A stretch of DNA of 64,000 nt from Gambelia wislizenii (GCA_030847615.1 JAUMIR010000015.1:9937501-10001500), one strand, 5' to 3'. Shown: positions 24,143-35,761, counted from the stretch's first letter. Made by a program: numbers and translations. Notes: a model not told the origin generated them from the letters alone.

Positions 24143-24363
24143 TTGGTAAGTGCCCAAACACAACTGGCATGTCTTTGATCTGTTTGCGCTGTGCTCTCCT
24201 TCTTTCTTGCTCTTCCTTTCATTGCCTAAAATGCTTCTAAAACACAAAGCTCTTCCCATATGTGATCTTGCTGGAATGAATGAGTTCTGTATGATTCCTT
24301 TTGGATTGCAAGTGGGAAGAAAGCTGAATCAAGAAAGAGTGGGTTGAAGAGTGGGATGGGGAA

Positions 24364-24474
24364 CCAGTGGCCCTCTGTTTGTTGTTGGACTCCATTCCCC
24401 ATTAGCTCCAGGCAAGCTAGTCACTGGTGAGGAATGATGGGAGCTCTAGTTCAATAATGTCTGGAGGGATGCAG
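24364..24474. mobile_element. Palindromic MITE-like element
   Basis: The left end ggccctctgtttgttgttgg and the right end caataatgtctggaggga are imperfect inverted repeats. They flank a core with caggcaagctagtcactgg. It belongs to the same family type as 4811-4903 and 37167-37258. Confidence 0.5.
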
Positions 24475-24961
24475 AGTTTACCACTCAGGCTCAAGAGCAT
24501 TTCACAGGAGATGAGATTTCAGCTATGTGATCCTTTGGGGTATAAAGCCAGTGTAGCCCACTGCTTGTTCAAAGCTGTAGACAGGGATCCTTCATCATTT
24601 TGAAGAAAGAGTAATCCTTTACGAGATTCACAGAATCACATTTTGTAGGGTACCCTGAGGCAGAGCTTTCCAAGAGAGAGGATGTTTTGTTTGGAGACAG
24701 TATTTCTGCACAAGAAGGCTTCTAAATTTCCTTGCTTGCTGTTTACATTATTTTGTTCAACATAAATAAACCTCTTCATGCAAAATAAGGAAACAGACAA
24801 ATACTGTACATCTTAAAGGTATGGCAAGATACAGGGATAGAAGAACCATATTATTTCCAGTCTGTGCCACCTACATGTTTATTGATATTTATCTTTACAC
24901 AGATCATATACATCCTGTGGTTAGTTTCTGGGCACTATTTAAAGTACATGACCTCCGTGTT
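24475..24961. other. Unassigned stretch
   Basis: A ggtataaag at 24539 resembles a TATA box, but no matching donor or first exon follows at the CBP spacing. Nothing else is recognised. Confidence 0.4.
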
Positions 24962-26560
24962 TCCAGACTTCAGTTGGGATTCCATCAATCCCAGCTGCCT
25001 TGCCGTTTTTCATCTTCTGTATGGCCTTAAGGGTCTCTTCCAAAGTGGGAGCTATGTCCAATTCATTTTTCATTGGTTTTTGTATCATATGTTGGATAGC
25101 TGAGCCTTGGACTATTCGGTTGGCACTAAAGAAACTTTCAATGTGTTCAGCCCATCGATTCAGGATGGAGGCTTTATCAGTAATTAATGTTTGACCTATA
25201 AGGAGCTTTGGACCTGATAAGTAGATCCAAACACTGCCTTAAGAGCTTCATAGAATCCTCTAGAATCCCCCAGATCTCCACAACATTGTGTCTTTTCTGC
25301 TATATTGATCCACCACTTGTTCTGCATGTCACGGAGTTTTTGTTGAAGTTTACTACATGTGAGACGGAAAGCTGCTTTTCTTACATGGCAAGTTGACTGG
25401 GCGAGCTATGCCTGGTGAGCAGTTCTCTTCTTTGCCAACAGCTCCTGGATCTCTTGGTTGTTTTCATCAAACCAGTCTTGATTTTTCCTGTGGGAGAACA
25501 CGAGGGATTCTTCCGCAGACTGGAGGATACTGTTTTTGATATGTTGACAAAGCACTGTAGGAGAAGGATCTGTAGGATGGTCTTTAGGTTTCTTTTTTTT
25601 TTGTTTTTTTTTTTTGCAGATTTGCCTTGAAGTTGTCTCTCATGGTAGCTTGTTGAAGATTGTTGACTTGGAGTCTCTTCTTTAAGATGCCACCCCTCTT
25701 AGGTTTGAACTTAAGATGAAGATTTAGTTTACATCTGACAGGGCGATGATTTGTCTGCCATTCTGCACTGGGCATCACTCGAGTATGACAGACATTGCAA
25801 ATGTTTCTCTGGCGGACTAGAACATAGTCAATGAGGTGCCAATGTTTGGATCGGGGATGCATCCAGGTTGTCTTCAAGCTGTCTTTCTGCTAAAAGATCA
25901 TGTTTGTAATAGTCAGCTGTTGTTCTGCACAGAACTCTAGCAGGAGGCGCCCGTTATCATTGCAATTTCAAACACCATGCTTGCCTAAGACACCTTCCCA
26001 GGCTTCGGAGTTCTTTCCTACTCTGACATTGAAGTCACCAAGGATAATAATTTTATCTTCTACAGGGACTTTTTGTATGAGGTGGAGTAGGTCTGTGTAG
26101 AATTTTTCTTTCTCTACAGGGTCAGCTTGCATAGTTGGGGAATATATACTAAAGAGAACAACATGTGGGAGGCGTAAGGAAATGATGCGATCAGAGTGTC
26201 CTGTTGGCAAGGTTTCAAGTTTGGAGGCAATGGAGTTTTTAATCATGAAGCCTACCCCTGAAAGATGTTTTTCAGTTTTGGGTTTGACAGACCAGTAAAG
26301 TGTGTAGCCGGCGCCGTGTTCTTTAAGGCTGCCTTCCTCATGGAGACGAATTTCACAAAGAGCAGTGATGTCAATATTAAGCCGTGACAGTTCATGGGCT
26401 ATTAGAGCAGAACAACACTCAGGCCGTCCACTATCTTCAGAGTCTCGCATGGTTCTGATGTTCCTGCATGCAAGCATCAGTTTATTTACACCTTTGGAGG
26501 CCGGTGTGTGCCTTTGTTTCTTTGCCTTGGTTTGAAAAGGGCTGAGTTGGGACATGAGGT
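24962..26560 (-). pseudogene. APE-type LINE, endonuclease half
   Basis: On the - strand a frame from 26555 to 25968 encodes an apurinic-type endonuclease (MLACRNIRTM, SGVGFMIKNS, ILGDFNVRVGKNSE). It continues with breaks to HLIDYVLVRQRN near 25840, then to the start of RT (KNGKAAGIDGIP near 25000). A T-rich run interrupts it at 25590-25615. The RT core and 3' end are missing. The matching 3' half type is at 8729-9527 on the same strand. Confidence 0.8.
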
Positions 26561-27480
26561 GATAACAATGCCCTGTGACTTAGGCAATAATCAGTATTAG
26601 CAGAAATATTCGAAGGTGTGTATAAAAAGGTGAGTTCATTACATGTAAAAAACATTCAGAGGGCAGCATAATATGAGCATAACTGAAGGATACATTTTCA
26701 TTTATTGAACAATTAATGGGGGTGCCAATCATGTTCCAGCAACTCAATGGAACCTTGGTATGAAAAATTGAATAAAGGGAGTGTCTTTTTGAATTAAGTC
26801 AGGATGCTTACAAACCAGGGAACATACAACTGCTTAATAAGGAATTGGAAGACAATTGAGAAGATAAACAAAAGTGAGAAACATTAGCTATTTTGGCAAA
26901 GCATGTCCATATGTTATCATGTCAGGCTTTAACAGAGGAAACAGAAGGACATATAAACAACAATGAGATACATAAACATTCCTTAATGAGTTTGCAGTAA
27001 TCAAGGCTAAAACAGCTGCAACAGAAGCTCTCAGGTGTCCTTGATGTTGTTTTGTTAATATCATGTGTGCTTGAGTGGTCAGTCTTTTAATGTATCTCAG
27101 GTCACTCGCTGACCCTTGGCTCATTGTGGTGTCTTCTGGTTTCCAGGGAAGGGAGCTTGCCTCAGGCTTGAGGTGGAAATCTGAGGTTGAAGTTTAGGAT
27201 TGGAAGTCTGGAATTGGATTGGAATTGAATTCTTCTGGTTGTTAGTCCCTGATGTCAAGCTGACATCAAACTGCTTCTTCTAGCATGCAGTGTAGCCTTG
27301 CTGAGAGGTGCACAGGGCTGTTCCACTTAGGATTCTGGAAGCTGTTGATATAAAAATCTGGAAAAGGTGCCAAAATGCTTCTGTATAGGAGATCAATCCA
27401 AAATTGTTAGTAATTCAAAATAGCACAATATTGAATTGCTGTTTGACTGCATAACCACCAGGGAAGACACAGGAGGCACA
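26561..27480. other. Unassigned stretch
   Basis: AT-rich sequence with no recognisable gene or repeat. A tgatgtcaagctgacatca palindrome lies near 27252. Confidence 0.5.
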
Positions 27481-27579
27481 CTCATAGAATCATAGAATCA
27501 TAGAATCATAGAATTGCAGAGTTGGAAGAGACCACGAGGGCCATCCAATCCAACCCCCCTGCCACGCAGGAAATCACAA

Positions 27580-30492
27580 TCAAAGCATCCCCGACAGATG
27601 GCCATCCAGCCTCTGTTTAAAGACCTCCAAGGAAGGAGACCCCACCACGCTCCGAGGGAGTGCGTTCCACTTCCGAACAGCTCTTACTGTCAAAAAGTTC
27701 CTCCTAATGTTGAGGTGGAATCTCTGTTCCTGGAGCTTGCACCCATTGCTCCGTGTTCCAGTCTCTGGAGCAGCAGAAAACAAGCCTGCTCCATCCTCAG
27801 CGTGACATCCCTTCAAATACTTAAACAGGGCTATCATATCACCTCTAAACCGTCTTTTTTCCAGGCTAAACATACCCAGCTCCCTAAGCCTCTCCACATA
27901 AGGCATTGTTTCCAGACCTTTCACCATTTTAGTTGCCCTTCTCTGGACACGCTCCAATTTGTCAATATCCTTTCTGAATTGTGGTGCCCAGAACTGGACA
28001 CAGTATTCTAAGTGAGGTCTGACCAAGGCAGAATAGAGTGGCACTATTACTTCCCTTGATCTAGACACTATACTTCTATTGATACAGCCCAAAATTGCAT
28101 TGGCCTTTTTAGCTGCCGCATCACACTGTTGGCTCATGTTCAACTTGTGGTCTACTAGGACTCCTAGATCCCTTTCGCACGTAGTCTCATTCAGCCAGGT
28201 CTCTCCCATCCTATATTTATGCATTTCATTTTTCCGCCCTAAATGCAGTACTTTACCTTTCTCCGTATTGAATTTCATTTTGTTAGCTTTGGCCCAGCTC
28301 TCCAGTCTATCCAGGTCATTCTGAATTTTGATCCTATCCTCTAGGGTATTAGCTACTCCTCCCAATTTGGTGTCATCTGCAAATTTGATAAGTATGCCCC
28401 TAATTCCCTCATCTAAGTCATTGATAAAGATGTTGAATAGCACTGGGCCCAGGACAGAACCCTGTGGCACCCCACTGGTCACATCTTTCCAAGACGAAGA
28501 GGAGCCACTGCTGAGCACCCTTTGGGTTCGGCCGGTCAACCAATTACAAATCCATTGAACAGTTAACTTGTCTAGCCCACATTCTACAAGCTTGTTTGCA
28601 AGAATGTCATGGGGAACCTTGTCAAAGGCCTTACTGAAATCAAGGTATGCAATGTCCACAGCATTCCCTTCATCTACCAAGCTGGTAACTTTATCAAAAA
28701 AAGAGATCAGATTAGTCTGGCATGACTTGTTTCTCTGAAACCCATGCTGACTTTTTGTGATTATGGCATTGCCTTCTAAATGTTCACAGACTCTCTGTTT
28801 AATGATCTGTTCTAGAATCTTCCCTGGTATTGATGTCAGACTAACTGGACGATAGTTGTTGGGATCCTCTTTTTTCCCCTTTTTGAAGATGGGAACAACG
28901 TTTGCCCTCCTCCAGTCTGCTGGGACTTCTCCTGTTCTCCAGGAGTTCTCAAAGATTATTGCCAATGGCTCTGAGATTATATTTGCCAGCTCTTTTAATA
29001 CTCTTGGATGTAGTTCATCTGGTCCTGGAGATTTAAATTCATTTAGATTAAGAAGGTATTCCTGTACTACCTCTTTACTTATTTTGAGCTGGATTTCCCC
29101 TATTGTGTCCTCTGTTCCATTCTCCTCAGGTTGGTCCTCCTTTTCCTTTTCTGAAAACACTGAGGCAAAGAAGGTGTTGAGTAATTCTGCCTTTTCTCTG
29201 TCCCCTGTTAGCATTTTGCCATCTTCTCCACGTAGCGGCCCTATCATTTCCTTCTTCCTCCTTTTGCTGCGGACATACCCAAAAAAAGCCTTTTTATTGT
29301 TCTTAACCTCCCTAGCAAGCCTGAGCTCATTCTGCGCTTTAGCTTTTCTGACTTTACTCCTACACGTGTTCGCTATCTGTTTGAATTCTTCTTTGGTGAT
29401 TTCCCCCCCTTTCCATTTCCTATACATGTTCCGTTTAAAACTTAGCTCCATTGAAAGTTCTTTAGTCATCCATCCTGGTTTCTTGAGACACCTCCCATTT
29501 TTCTTCCTCAATGGTACTGTTTGAAATTGTGCCTTCAGTATCTCCCTTTTGAGAAAGTCCCATCCGTCTTGAGGTCCCTTCTCTTTTAGTATTCTTGACC
29601 ATGGGATCATCCCCAGTATTTCCCTGAGTTTATTGAAATCAGCTCTCCTAAAGTCAAGAATGCGTGTCTGACTATGCCTGGCTTCTCCTTTCCATTGTAT
29701 AACAAACTCCAGGAGAACATGATCACTCTCACCTAAGGATCCCACCACTTGCACCCCATTAACCAGGTCGTCTCTGTTGGTTAGGATCAGATCTAAAATA
29801 GCTGACCCCCTTGTTGCCTCTTCCACCTTTTGGACCATGAAATTGTCTTCCAGGAAAATAAGGAATTTGCCAGACCTTGAAGATTTGGTTGAGTTAGATT
29901 TCCAGCAAATATCAGCATAGTTGAAGTCACCCATCACTACTACATCTCTCCTTTCTGCATGTATGTTCATCTGTTCTAGAAAGGCAACATCCAATTCCTC
30001 CGTCTGATTTGGGGGTCTGTAGTAGAGTCCCACAATAACATCCCTGTTGTTTCCCTCCCCTTTAATTTTTATCCAGATGCTCTCCACCTGGCTTCCAGTA
30101 TTGATGTCATGGATCACTTCACTGGTGTAAATATCCCTGACATATAATGCTATTCCTCCTCCTTTCCTGTTTGGCCTGTTTCTCCTATAAAGGTTATACC
30201 CCTCTATTCCTACATTCCAATCATGAGACTCGTCCCACCAGGTTTCAGTAACGCCTATTATATCATATTTGTTTTGTAGTGCAAGGAGTTCTAGTTCATC
30301 TTGCTTATTTCCCATGCTCTGTGCATTAGTGTAGAGACATCTGAGACCATGTGTTCCCTTTACTTGCTCCCTGTGCAAGTTTTTTTGCCTCCCACTGTTG
30401 GGTCCTTGCGCTGTTCGCCTTGTTCCCTCTATGACAGTTTGACTATTTTCTCCAGCCCTTTTGCCTTCCAGAATACTGTCTCCCTCCCCCAT
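27580..30492 (-). CDS. CR1 ORF2: APE endonuclease and reverse transcriptase
   Basis: This 970-residue polyprotein performs target-primed reverse transcription of its own RNA. I chose the ATG at 30492 because it lies five bases after the ORF1 stop, although the frame is open upstream to 30651. In order it shows the endonuclease (LYTNAQSMGNKQDELELL, TETWWDE, VVMGDFNYADICW, SDHVLLEF), then the RT fingers (FKSPGPDELHPRVLKELA, PNNYRPVSLTSIPGKILE). The palm follows (YLDFSKAFDKVPHDIL, GVPQGSVLGPVLFNIFIND, catalytic FADD), then the conserved C-terminal [20 protein letters not shown]. No stop or frameshift interrupts it. It sits head to tail with ORF1, and its expression likely depends on reinitiation after ORF1. 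Confidence 0.93.
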   Translation of the reverse strand: MGEGDSILEGKRAGENSQTVIEGTRRTAQGPNSGRQKNLHREQVKGTHGLRCLYTNAQSMGNKQDELELLALQNKYDIIGVTETWWDESHDWNVGIEGYNLYRRNRPNRKGGGIALYVRDIYTSEVIHDINTGSQVESIWIKIKGEGNNRDVIVGLYYRPPNQTEELDVAFLEQMNIHAERRDVVVMGDFNYADICWKSNSTKSSRSGKFLIFLEDNFMVQKVEEATRGSAILDLILTNRDDLVNGVQVVGSLGESDHVLLEFVIQWKGEARHSQTRILDFRRADFNKLREILGMIPWSRILKEKGPQDGWDFLKREILKAQFQTVPLRKKNGRCLKKPGWMTKELSMELSFKRNMYRKWKGGEITKEEFKQIANTCRSKVRKAKAQNELRLAREVKNNKKAFFGYVRSKRRKKEMIGPLRGEDGKMLTGDREKAELLNTFFASVFSEKEKEDQPEENGTEDTIGEIQLKISKEVVQEYLLNLNEFKSPGPDELHPRVLKELANIISEPLAIIFENSWRTGEVPADWRRANVVPIFKKGKKEDPNNYRPVSLTSIPGKILEQIIKQRVCEHLEGNAIITKSQHGFQRNKSCQTNLISFFDKVTSLVDEGNAVDIAYLDFSKAFDKVPHDILANKLVECGLDKLTVQWICNWLTGRTQRVLSSGSSSSWKDVTSGVPQGSVLGPVLFNIFINDLDEGIRGILIKFADDTKLGGVANTLEDRIKIQNDLDRLESWAKANKMKFNTEKGKVLHLGRKNEMHKYRMGETWLNETTCERDLGVLVDHKLNMSQQCDAAAKKANAILGCINRSIVSRSREVIVPLYSALVRPHLEYCVQFWAPQFRKDIDKLERVQRRATKMVKGLETMPYVERLRELGMFSLEKRRFRGDMIALFKYLKGCHAEDGAGLFSAAPETGTRSNGCKLQEQRFHLNIRRNFLTVRAVRKWNALPRSVVGSPSLEVFKQRLDGHLSGML

Positions 30493-30497
30493 TTGAC

Positions 30498-31463
30498 TCA
30501 GTTTAAAGCCCTCCTGATCAAATTCTTGAGACTGTTGGCAAAAATGTTTCTTCCAACTGTTGTAAGATGCACCCCATCTCTTGCCAGAAGTCCCCCTGCA
30601 TGGAAGCGCAGTCCATGATCCAAGAATCCAATTTGTTCCCGGCGACACCATCTACGGAGCCAGTTGTTTACGTCGGCTATTTTCCTCTCCCTTCTTGGAC
30701 CATACCCTTCAACTGGCAGAAGAGACGAGATGACCACCTGTGCGTTCATTTCTTTCAGCTTCCTCCCCAGGGCCTCATAATCTCTTCTGATCTTGGGAAA
30801 GCTGTGCCTTGCAGTATCATTGGTTCCCACATGGACCAAAAGGAAGGGGTAATGATCCATAGGCTTGACGAGTCTTGTCAGCCTCTCAGTCACATCACAG
30901 ATCTTTGCCCCAGGGAGACAACACACCTCCCGAGTCATCTTGTCAGGCCCACATACCACTGCTTCTGTACCCCTCAGCAAGGAGTCCCCCACCACCACCA
31001 CACGCCTCCGCTGAGGCTTCGCAGCTGCTGTTCCTCTCAAGGTCCCCTGCTCTACCCCTGAAGTCTGTCCATGCTGTTCTTCCTCGTTGTCCTTGATAAG
31101 GGAAAGGGCTTCGAATCGATTCTGTAGCTGCAAGCTGCTGGAAGAATCCCTGGATTTTCTTGTTCTGCGTGTGACATTCCTCCAGCTGTCTACTTCCTGT
31201 GTCCGTGAAGTGACCCTCTCCTCCACAGCCACTTCCTCTGTGCGGTCCCCATCCAAGACTGTTCGTTCTGTTCTGTCCAGGAAAACCTCTTGCTCACGAA
31301 TCTGTTGAAGTGTAGCTACCCGTGTCTCCAGCTGCTGTACTTTCTCCTCCAAGAGGGCTACCAGCTTGCATTTGGTGCATGTGAAGTTCTCCACGTCTGT
31401 AGACAAGAATACAAACATCGCACATGTGTTGCAAGTGACTGCTGCAGTCCCCTCAGTGTCCAT
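30498..31463 (-). CDS. CR1 ORF1: zinc-binding, coiled-coil, SGNH esterase protein
   Basis: This 321-residue RNA-associated accessory protein starts with two C-x2-C pairs (Cys 11/14 and 29/32). A coiled coil (LVALLEEKVQQLETRVATL) follows, then an Arg/Ser-rich linker. The C-terminal half is an SGNH/GDSL hydrolase: VVVVGDSLLRG supplies the serine block, LLVHVGTNDTAR the Gly-Asn block, and RDGVHLTTVGRN the Asp-His block. All catalytic positions are present. CR1 and some L2 ORF1s are known to carry this esterase; its role in transposition is unsettled. A decayed sister sequence is at 14975-15220. Confidence 0.9.
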   Translation of the reverse strand: MDTEGTAAVTCNTCAMFVFLSTDVENFTCTKCKLVALLEEKVQQLETRVATLQQIREQEVFLDRTERTVLDGDRTEEVAVEERVTSRTQEVDSWRNVTRRTRKSRDSSSSLQLQNRFEALSLIKDNEEEQHGQTSGVEQGTLRGTAAAKPQRRRVVVVGDSLLRGTEAVVCGPDKMTREVCCLPGAKICDVTERLTRLVKPMDHYPFLLVHVGTNDTARHSFPKIRRDYEALGRKLKEMNAQVVISSLLPVEGYGPRRERKIADVNNWLRRWCRREQIGFLDHGLRFHAGGLLARDGVHLTTVGRNIFANSLKNLIRRALN

Positions 31464-31563
31464 GATGAGAGCTTTTAGGTAATCTAAGAACTCTTAGTTA
31501 ACGCTGAGAATGCTAAGCTGTACTTTTAGGTCTGCTGTATTTTTGTTTGGTTACTGAAATTCT

Positions 31564-31945
31564 GGCTCTTGAGGGTAAAAGGGCAAGGTCAGAAGTTCAA
31601 GCCCCTCAGCAACAAGCAGCCTCTCCCAACAGTTTTTTAAAAAAATTCAATCTCCCCAGTCAGAATGGCTGTCCAGAAGTTGCTTCCTTCTTCTCCCTGG
31701 CAGGAAACTGGCAGGAAACTTGTTGTCCAGAAGCTGCTCTCCTTCTCTCTGGCAGGAAACTGGCCTGGAAAGCTTCTGCAAGGACTGATATAGAGCTAGG
31801 CTCCCAGCTCCACCCCCTAATGACTCACAGGTGTGACTCACAGGAAGGCTCTTGAGGGTAAAAGGGGAAGGTCAGAAGTTCAAGCCCCTCAGCAACAAGC
31901 AGCCTCTCCCAACAGTTTTTTAAAAAAATTCAATCTCCCCAGTCA
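31564..31945 (-). repeat. Direct repeat in the CR1 5' UTR
   Basis: The segments 31564-31662 and 31847-31945 are nearly identical (about 99 bases, one or two differences), offset by 283 bases. This suggests two copies of a 5' UTR unit, the second partial, as seen in LINE promoters built from monomers. The intervening part also contains short repeats of ctggcaggaaactgg. Confidence 0.75.
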
Positions 31946-34637
31946 CTCCTCCCTTTTAGTTTGTTTTTCAAAAAGGCTTTGATTCACTACGCCCAATAAT
32001 AGGTTGCCCTGTAGAGTTATAAGGAATGTCATGAGATTAGGAAGGTGAAAGATGTATACCAAAAAAGCATGACATGAATCTTTGGGCTTGGTTACACGAT
32101 GAAAAAAATCCATGAAGAATTCGCCAAGATTCCTAATTGTTTACATGCATTGCGCCCCAACTCACCTCTTTCAGAAGGAGGGGGGCACAAAAACCCATTA
32201 GTAATGCAAGAAAGGATTTTGGGACTTTTCCCGACTTTTTTTAAAAGTAGCGCATTTTCGATAGTGTGATCAACCATTACACTAAGTGCTGTGTGAATTA
32301 CCAGCAATCTTTCCGATACATTCACAGCAGAGCTTTGCCATGATTGGTTGAACTCACCAGGGAGGGGTTTGGACAAGGACGGGATGGAGGATAGATCCAT
32401 CCACTGTTGTTTCCAGCCACGAAAAAGACTGAGTGCTAGCTTTGTATGTGTGTGTGTCTTCCCTTCTCTCCCTCCCCCCTTGCTATCTTGCTGCCATCTG
32501 AAGAATTCAAAGCTAGCCTTTTCCAGTCTCTCTTGTGTGTGTGTGAATGTTCATCCCAGGAATTCCTGTGGTAATAAGAGGATGTGCTTGGGTGGCCACG
32601 CCCCCACCTCAGTCTGTGTGTGAATATCAAAGCGGAAAACAGCTGGAAACTAAACCGATAGACCAATTAAGCAATAAATCATGTGAAGGATACAGTACTA
32701 CTGCGAAACAGCGATACAGTGCAAATTACCGCAATAAAAACTGTCGTGTAACTGATCCCTTTGAAAAAGGAGAAAAGAAATAAAATGAGTTGTTCATTTT
32801 CCAAAGATCAAGATGGATGACAGGAAGCTTTCCTATCTGGGTCAGTTTGGATGCCCTCAAGATTCACCAACTTTGCCTCAGGGTTCATCCAGGCTGGGAA
32901 GAAGGTTAAGTAGAAAGATAGGAAGTTTTCATTCCTGTAATTGAAAAAGGTTTTAGATCTCTTAAAAGACTGTGAACTAGCCAAGGCGACTTGTATTACC
33001 AATGTGGATTCAAATTCCTGTTTTTATAATTCGAAAAGCAATGCATGCTAGATCTATATTTCAATTGTGTAGAAAAGAACAACATTCTGAAATAAAGGAA
33101 AAGAAAAACTATGCAAGTTAATGAGGAAAAGTTAATCAGCAACAGATCAGCAATTTTCTTAGGTTTTTCTACCCCCTAGAAATGGCATATAGAAGTAGGA
33201 TACCTGCTGATATTCCTTCTTGCACCAGAGATTGCTGAAGGAGGGGATGAAAATATTTGTGTGCTGTGACCTGATTGAAAATGGACTCACCAACTCCTCA
33301 GAGAAGATGCAATGATGACAGAAGTGTCAACTGAAGCTGTTGGAACTGCACAAATAAGGATGAGATTTTATAAAATAACATTAGTTTCCCTGGTGACTAA
33401 AACACCTCCTCTTTTACCTAATGTCTTCCCTAGTTCTCACCAATTTTCTTTCCATGCATGAAATACACACACTCAGCACAACATTTGAAATTAGAAAAGT
33501 AATTTGTTGTAATCATCCTACAGAGCGACCTGTTTTTCCAACTCTTGCTTTGAATCTTACTAATCTCAAGTCAAATGACTTCAGTTTATCTGATGTTGGC
33601 AACCAGAAACACACACATGGTGGGAGGTGGGGATTATGAAAGCTCTTTCTCCATCATCATCATCATCATCGGGTATTCTAAGACATCATCAGCATATGAG
33701 ATTCTTATGGCTAATAGCTCAACTCTAAAGTAGAGTGGATCCATCAAATCCACAGGATTTACCTCCCAAGACAACTCGGGCAAAAGTTGCCTTACAGCTG
33801 CTGCTCCTAGACACTTAATTCGGGACAAAACTTGCAAATTTGTTTGTTCTTGTGTCAAGAATGAAACATTTTGAAGAATTGAATCTGCTTCATGAGATTC
33901 CAAGAGGTTTTAAAATTTTTAAATTTATTTTTCACATTCTTGGATTCTTTTGCAAATAAAAGGGTGATTTTTTTCCCCTTGGAAAAAGTCATGTCTTTGT
34001 CCAAAATACGTATTACTGTATAGGGGAAAACATTCCCAGAATCCTATGCCACTTTTAATTTAACATAACTTTACATGCATGTATCTAACTAGCAGAGGCA
34101 CTAAGAAATTCTTTTCGTGAATTGCAAAGATGTCTATTGATACAATCGTGAATTGCATAGATATGTGTCGATACAATGGCAAGAGTACACAATGTACAGC
34201 AGGACCAATACAAACAAGTGTCTGATACACATTATTTCCAAAGCACAATGGTCTCGTGCACCGGTCCCATTGAGGAACAGTTGCTTTGCTAGCTCTGCAA
34301 CATAGTAACATAACAGCAGCTCTCTACTGGATAAGGACACCATGAAACTACCCTGAATGTTTCCTGCACACCTAACTCTACTTATGAAGACACAAACTCC
34401 ATGGAAGATTCCTCCTATCTGTTATTCTCTCATGTGTGTGTGAGTATGTGTGTGCGCCACGCACAAAACTGCATGATTTTTATAGCTGATGGCACTGTTG
34501 GGAACTCTGAAGAAGTCTAGAAGAATGATAATCTCCACAGTTCTTAATTCCTTCTACATGAAAGATGCACAGGTTTGGGCAGAAGATGCACAAATGTTTT
34601 GTAAAGGGTTATAGGACCATTCAAATGAGTCTCAGCA

Positions 34638-34727
34638 CCCCGTGAAAGGGCTCCCCAAGAGGAGAGCCTCCAAAACCTTCTCCTGACATGTTTCCACCTC
34701 TTTCTTACAACCCCCCTTGAATTTTTG
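34638..34727 (+). pseudogene. Relict promoter and first exon upstream of CBP-B
   Basis: Counterpart of 2640-2728: a decayed TATA (cgtgaaagggctcc), a gagagcctccaaaacc leader, and the donor tttttg|gtaagt with GT at 34728. Confidence 0.55.
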
Positions 34728-34985
34728 GTAAGTCATATTTAACACCAACACATCCTATTCCTTAAAAAAGGGGCATATGTTGAGCTAGTAAGCCCAAAGC
34801 TTGTAGCTGTGATCTACCCAGGGAGGTTTATTTCACTGCTCAGTTTCAGTCAGTTCTGATCAATGGTGCCTGACATACAGCAAAGTAAAAAGTGCTAAAA
34901 AACTGACTGAATGGGCCCAAATCTAACATGGTGCTGTCAGCCGAAAGAGGATGCATCTCACCCAAGCCTTCAGCATTCTCCATCC

Positions 34986-35253
34986 ATGTTCGGCAGTGGA
35001 ACACACTCCCTCGGAGCATGGTGGGGTCTCCTTCCTTGGAGGTCTTTAAACAGAGGCTCTATTGCCATCTGTTGGGGATGCTTTGATCAAGATTTCCTGC
35101 ATGGCAGGGAGTTGGACTGGATGGCCCTCGTGGTCTCTTCCAACTCTACAATTCTATGATTCTATGATTCTATTTCATGTATGGTGGTGCTGTCATATGG
35201 CTCAAAATTACTGGAGAAAAAAATTCATAATACTAATGATTCTATGATTCTAT
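34986..35253 (+). mobile_element. CR1 3' end insertion specific to copy B
   Basis: The 3' UTR and octamer tail (attctatgattctatgattc) end at 35167. About 60 bases of other sequence and a second octamer run to 35253 follow. Copy A has an uninterrupted junction at the same place (near 2987), so the insertion postdates the duplication. Confidence 0.85.
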
Positions 35254-35732
35254 GACAATCTGCTCTATGTAATGGCTCAGCCTTCCAGAGCACCTGGGAC
35301 CACCTTCAATGAATGCAACCTTCCTGCATCTTTCAAGACTCTTCCCAAGAACTTAAGTTAAGAACACCCCATAAAGCCTTGAACTCTGATAAGGGAGAAT
35401 GCTGGGAAGAACAATGCAGGGGAGATTCAGAGAAATGGTGGCTGAAAGACCTTCACATTCCTAAGGCGGGCTTATCTCTTGCCCTTCTAAATGATGGAGA
35501 GGTACAAGCAAAGTAGTTTTGCAAAACAATGAAAACAAGAAGATCAGAGTGTTGAGATAAGGAACTGGCATTCTGCAGAGCTGACAAAATGCTGCTTGTT
35601 TCAAGCTTGTCACTTATTAAAGTAATTTGGGAACATGAAGTTTTCCAGAAATTGCTTGCTAATGAAAGCCTCAGGGAGGAAGGGGAGTCACCAAGCCAGC
35701 CATGGGGCCCTCAAGGGACCAAAAGAAAATGC

Positions 35733-35740
35733 TATAAAAG
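35733..35740 (+). promoter_or_regulatory. TATA box of CBP-B
   Basis: tataaaag in the same context as copy A, about 30 bases before the inferred start. Confidence 0.75.
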
Positions 35741-35761
35741 GGTTCCCTGTGCTGAGAGTCT

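Larger units (their letters stand above)
27481..31985 (-). mobile_element. Near-full-length CR1 retrotransposon
   Basis: A - strand element with the octamer tail at 27483-27515, 3' UTR, intact ORF2, intact ORF1, and a 5' UTR that contains a repeated segment. The total is about 4.5 kb. It is the least decayed LINE in the window and could be young. Its 5' boundary is set near 31985 because the duplicated host segment begins by 32016; the exact base is uncertain. Confidence 0.88.

Noticed and set aside
28856..29524. 222-residue + strand frame
   Set aside because: It is antisense to the intact CR1 ORF2.
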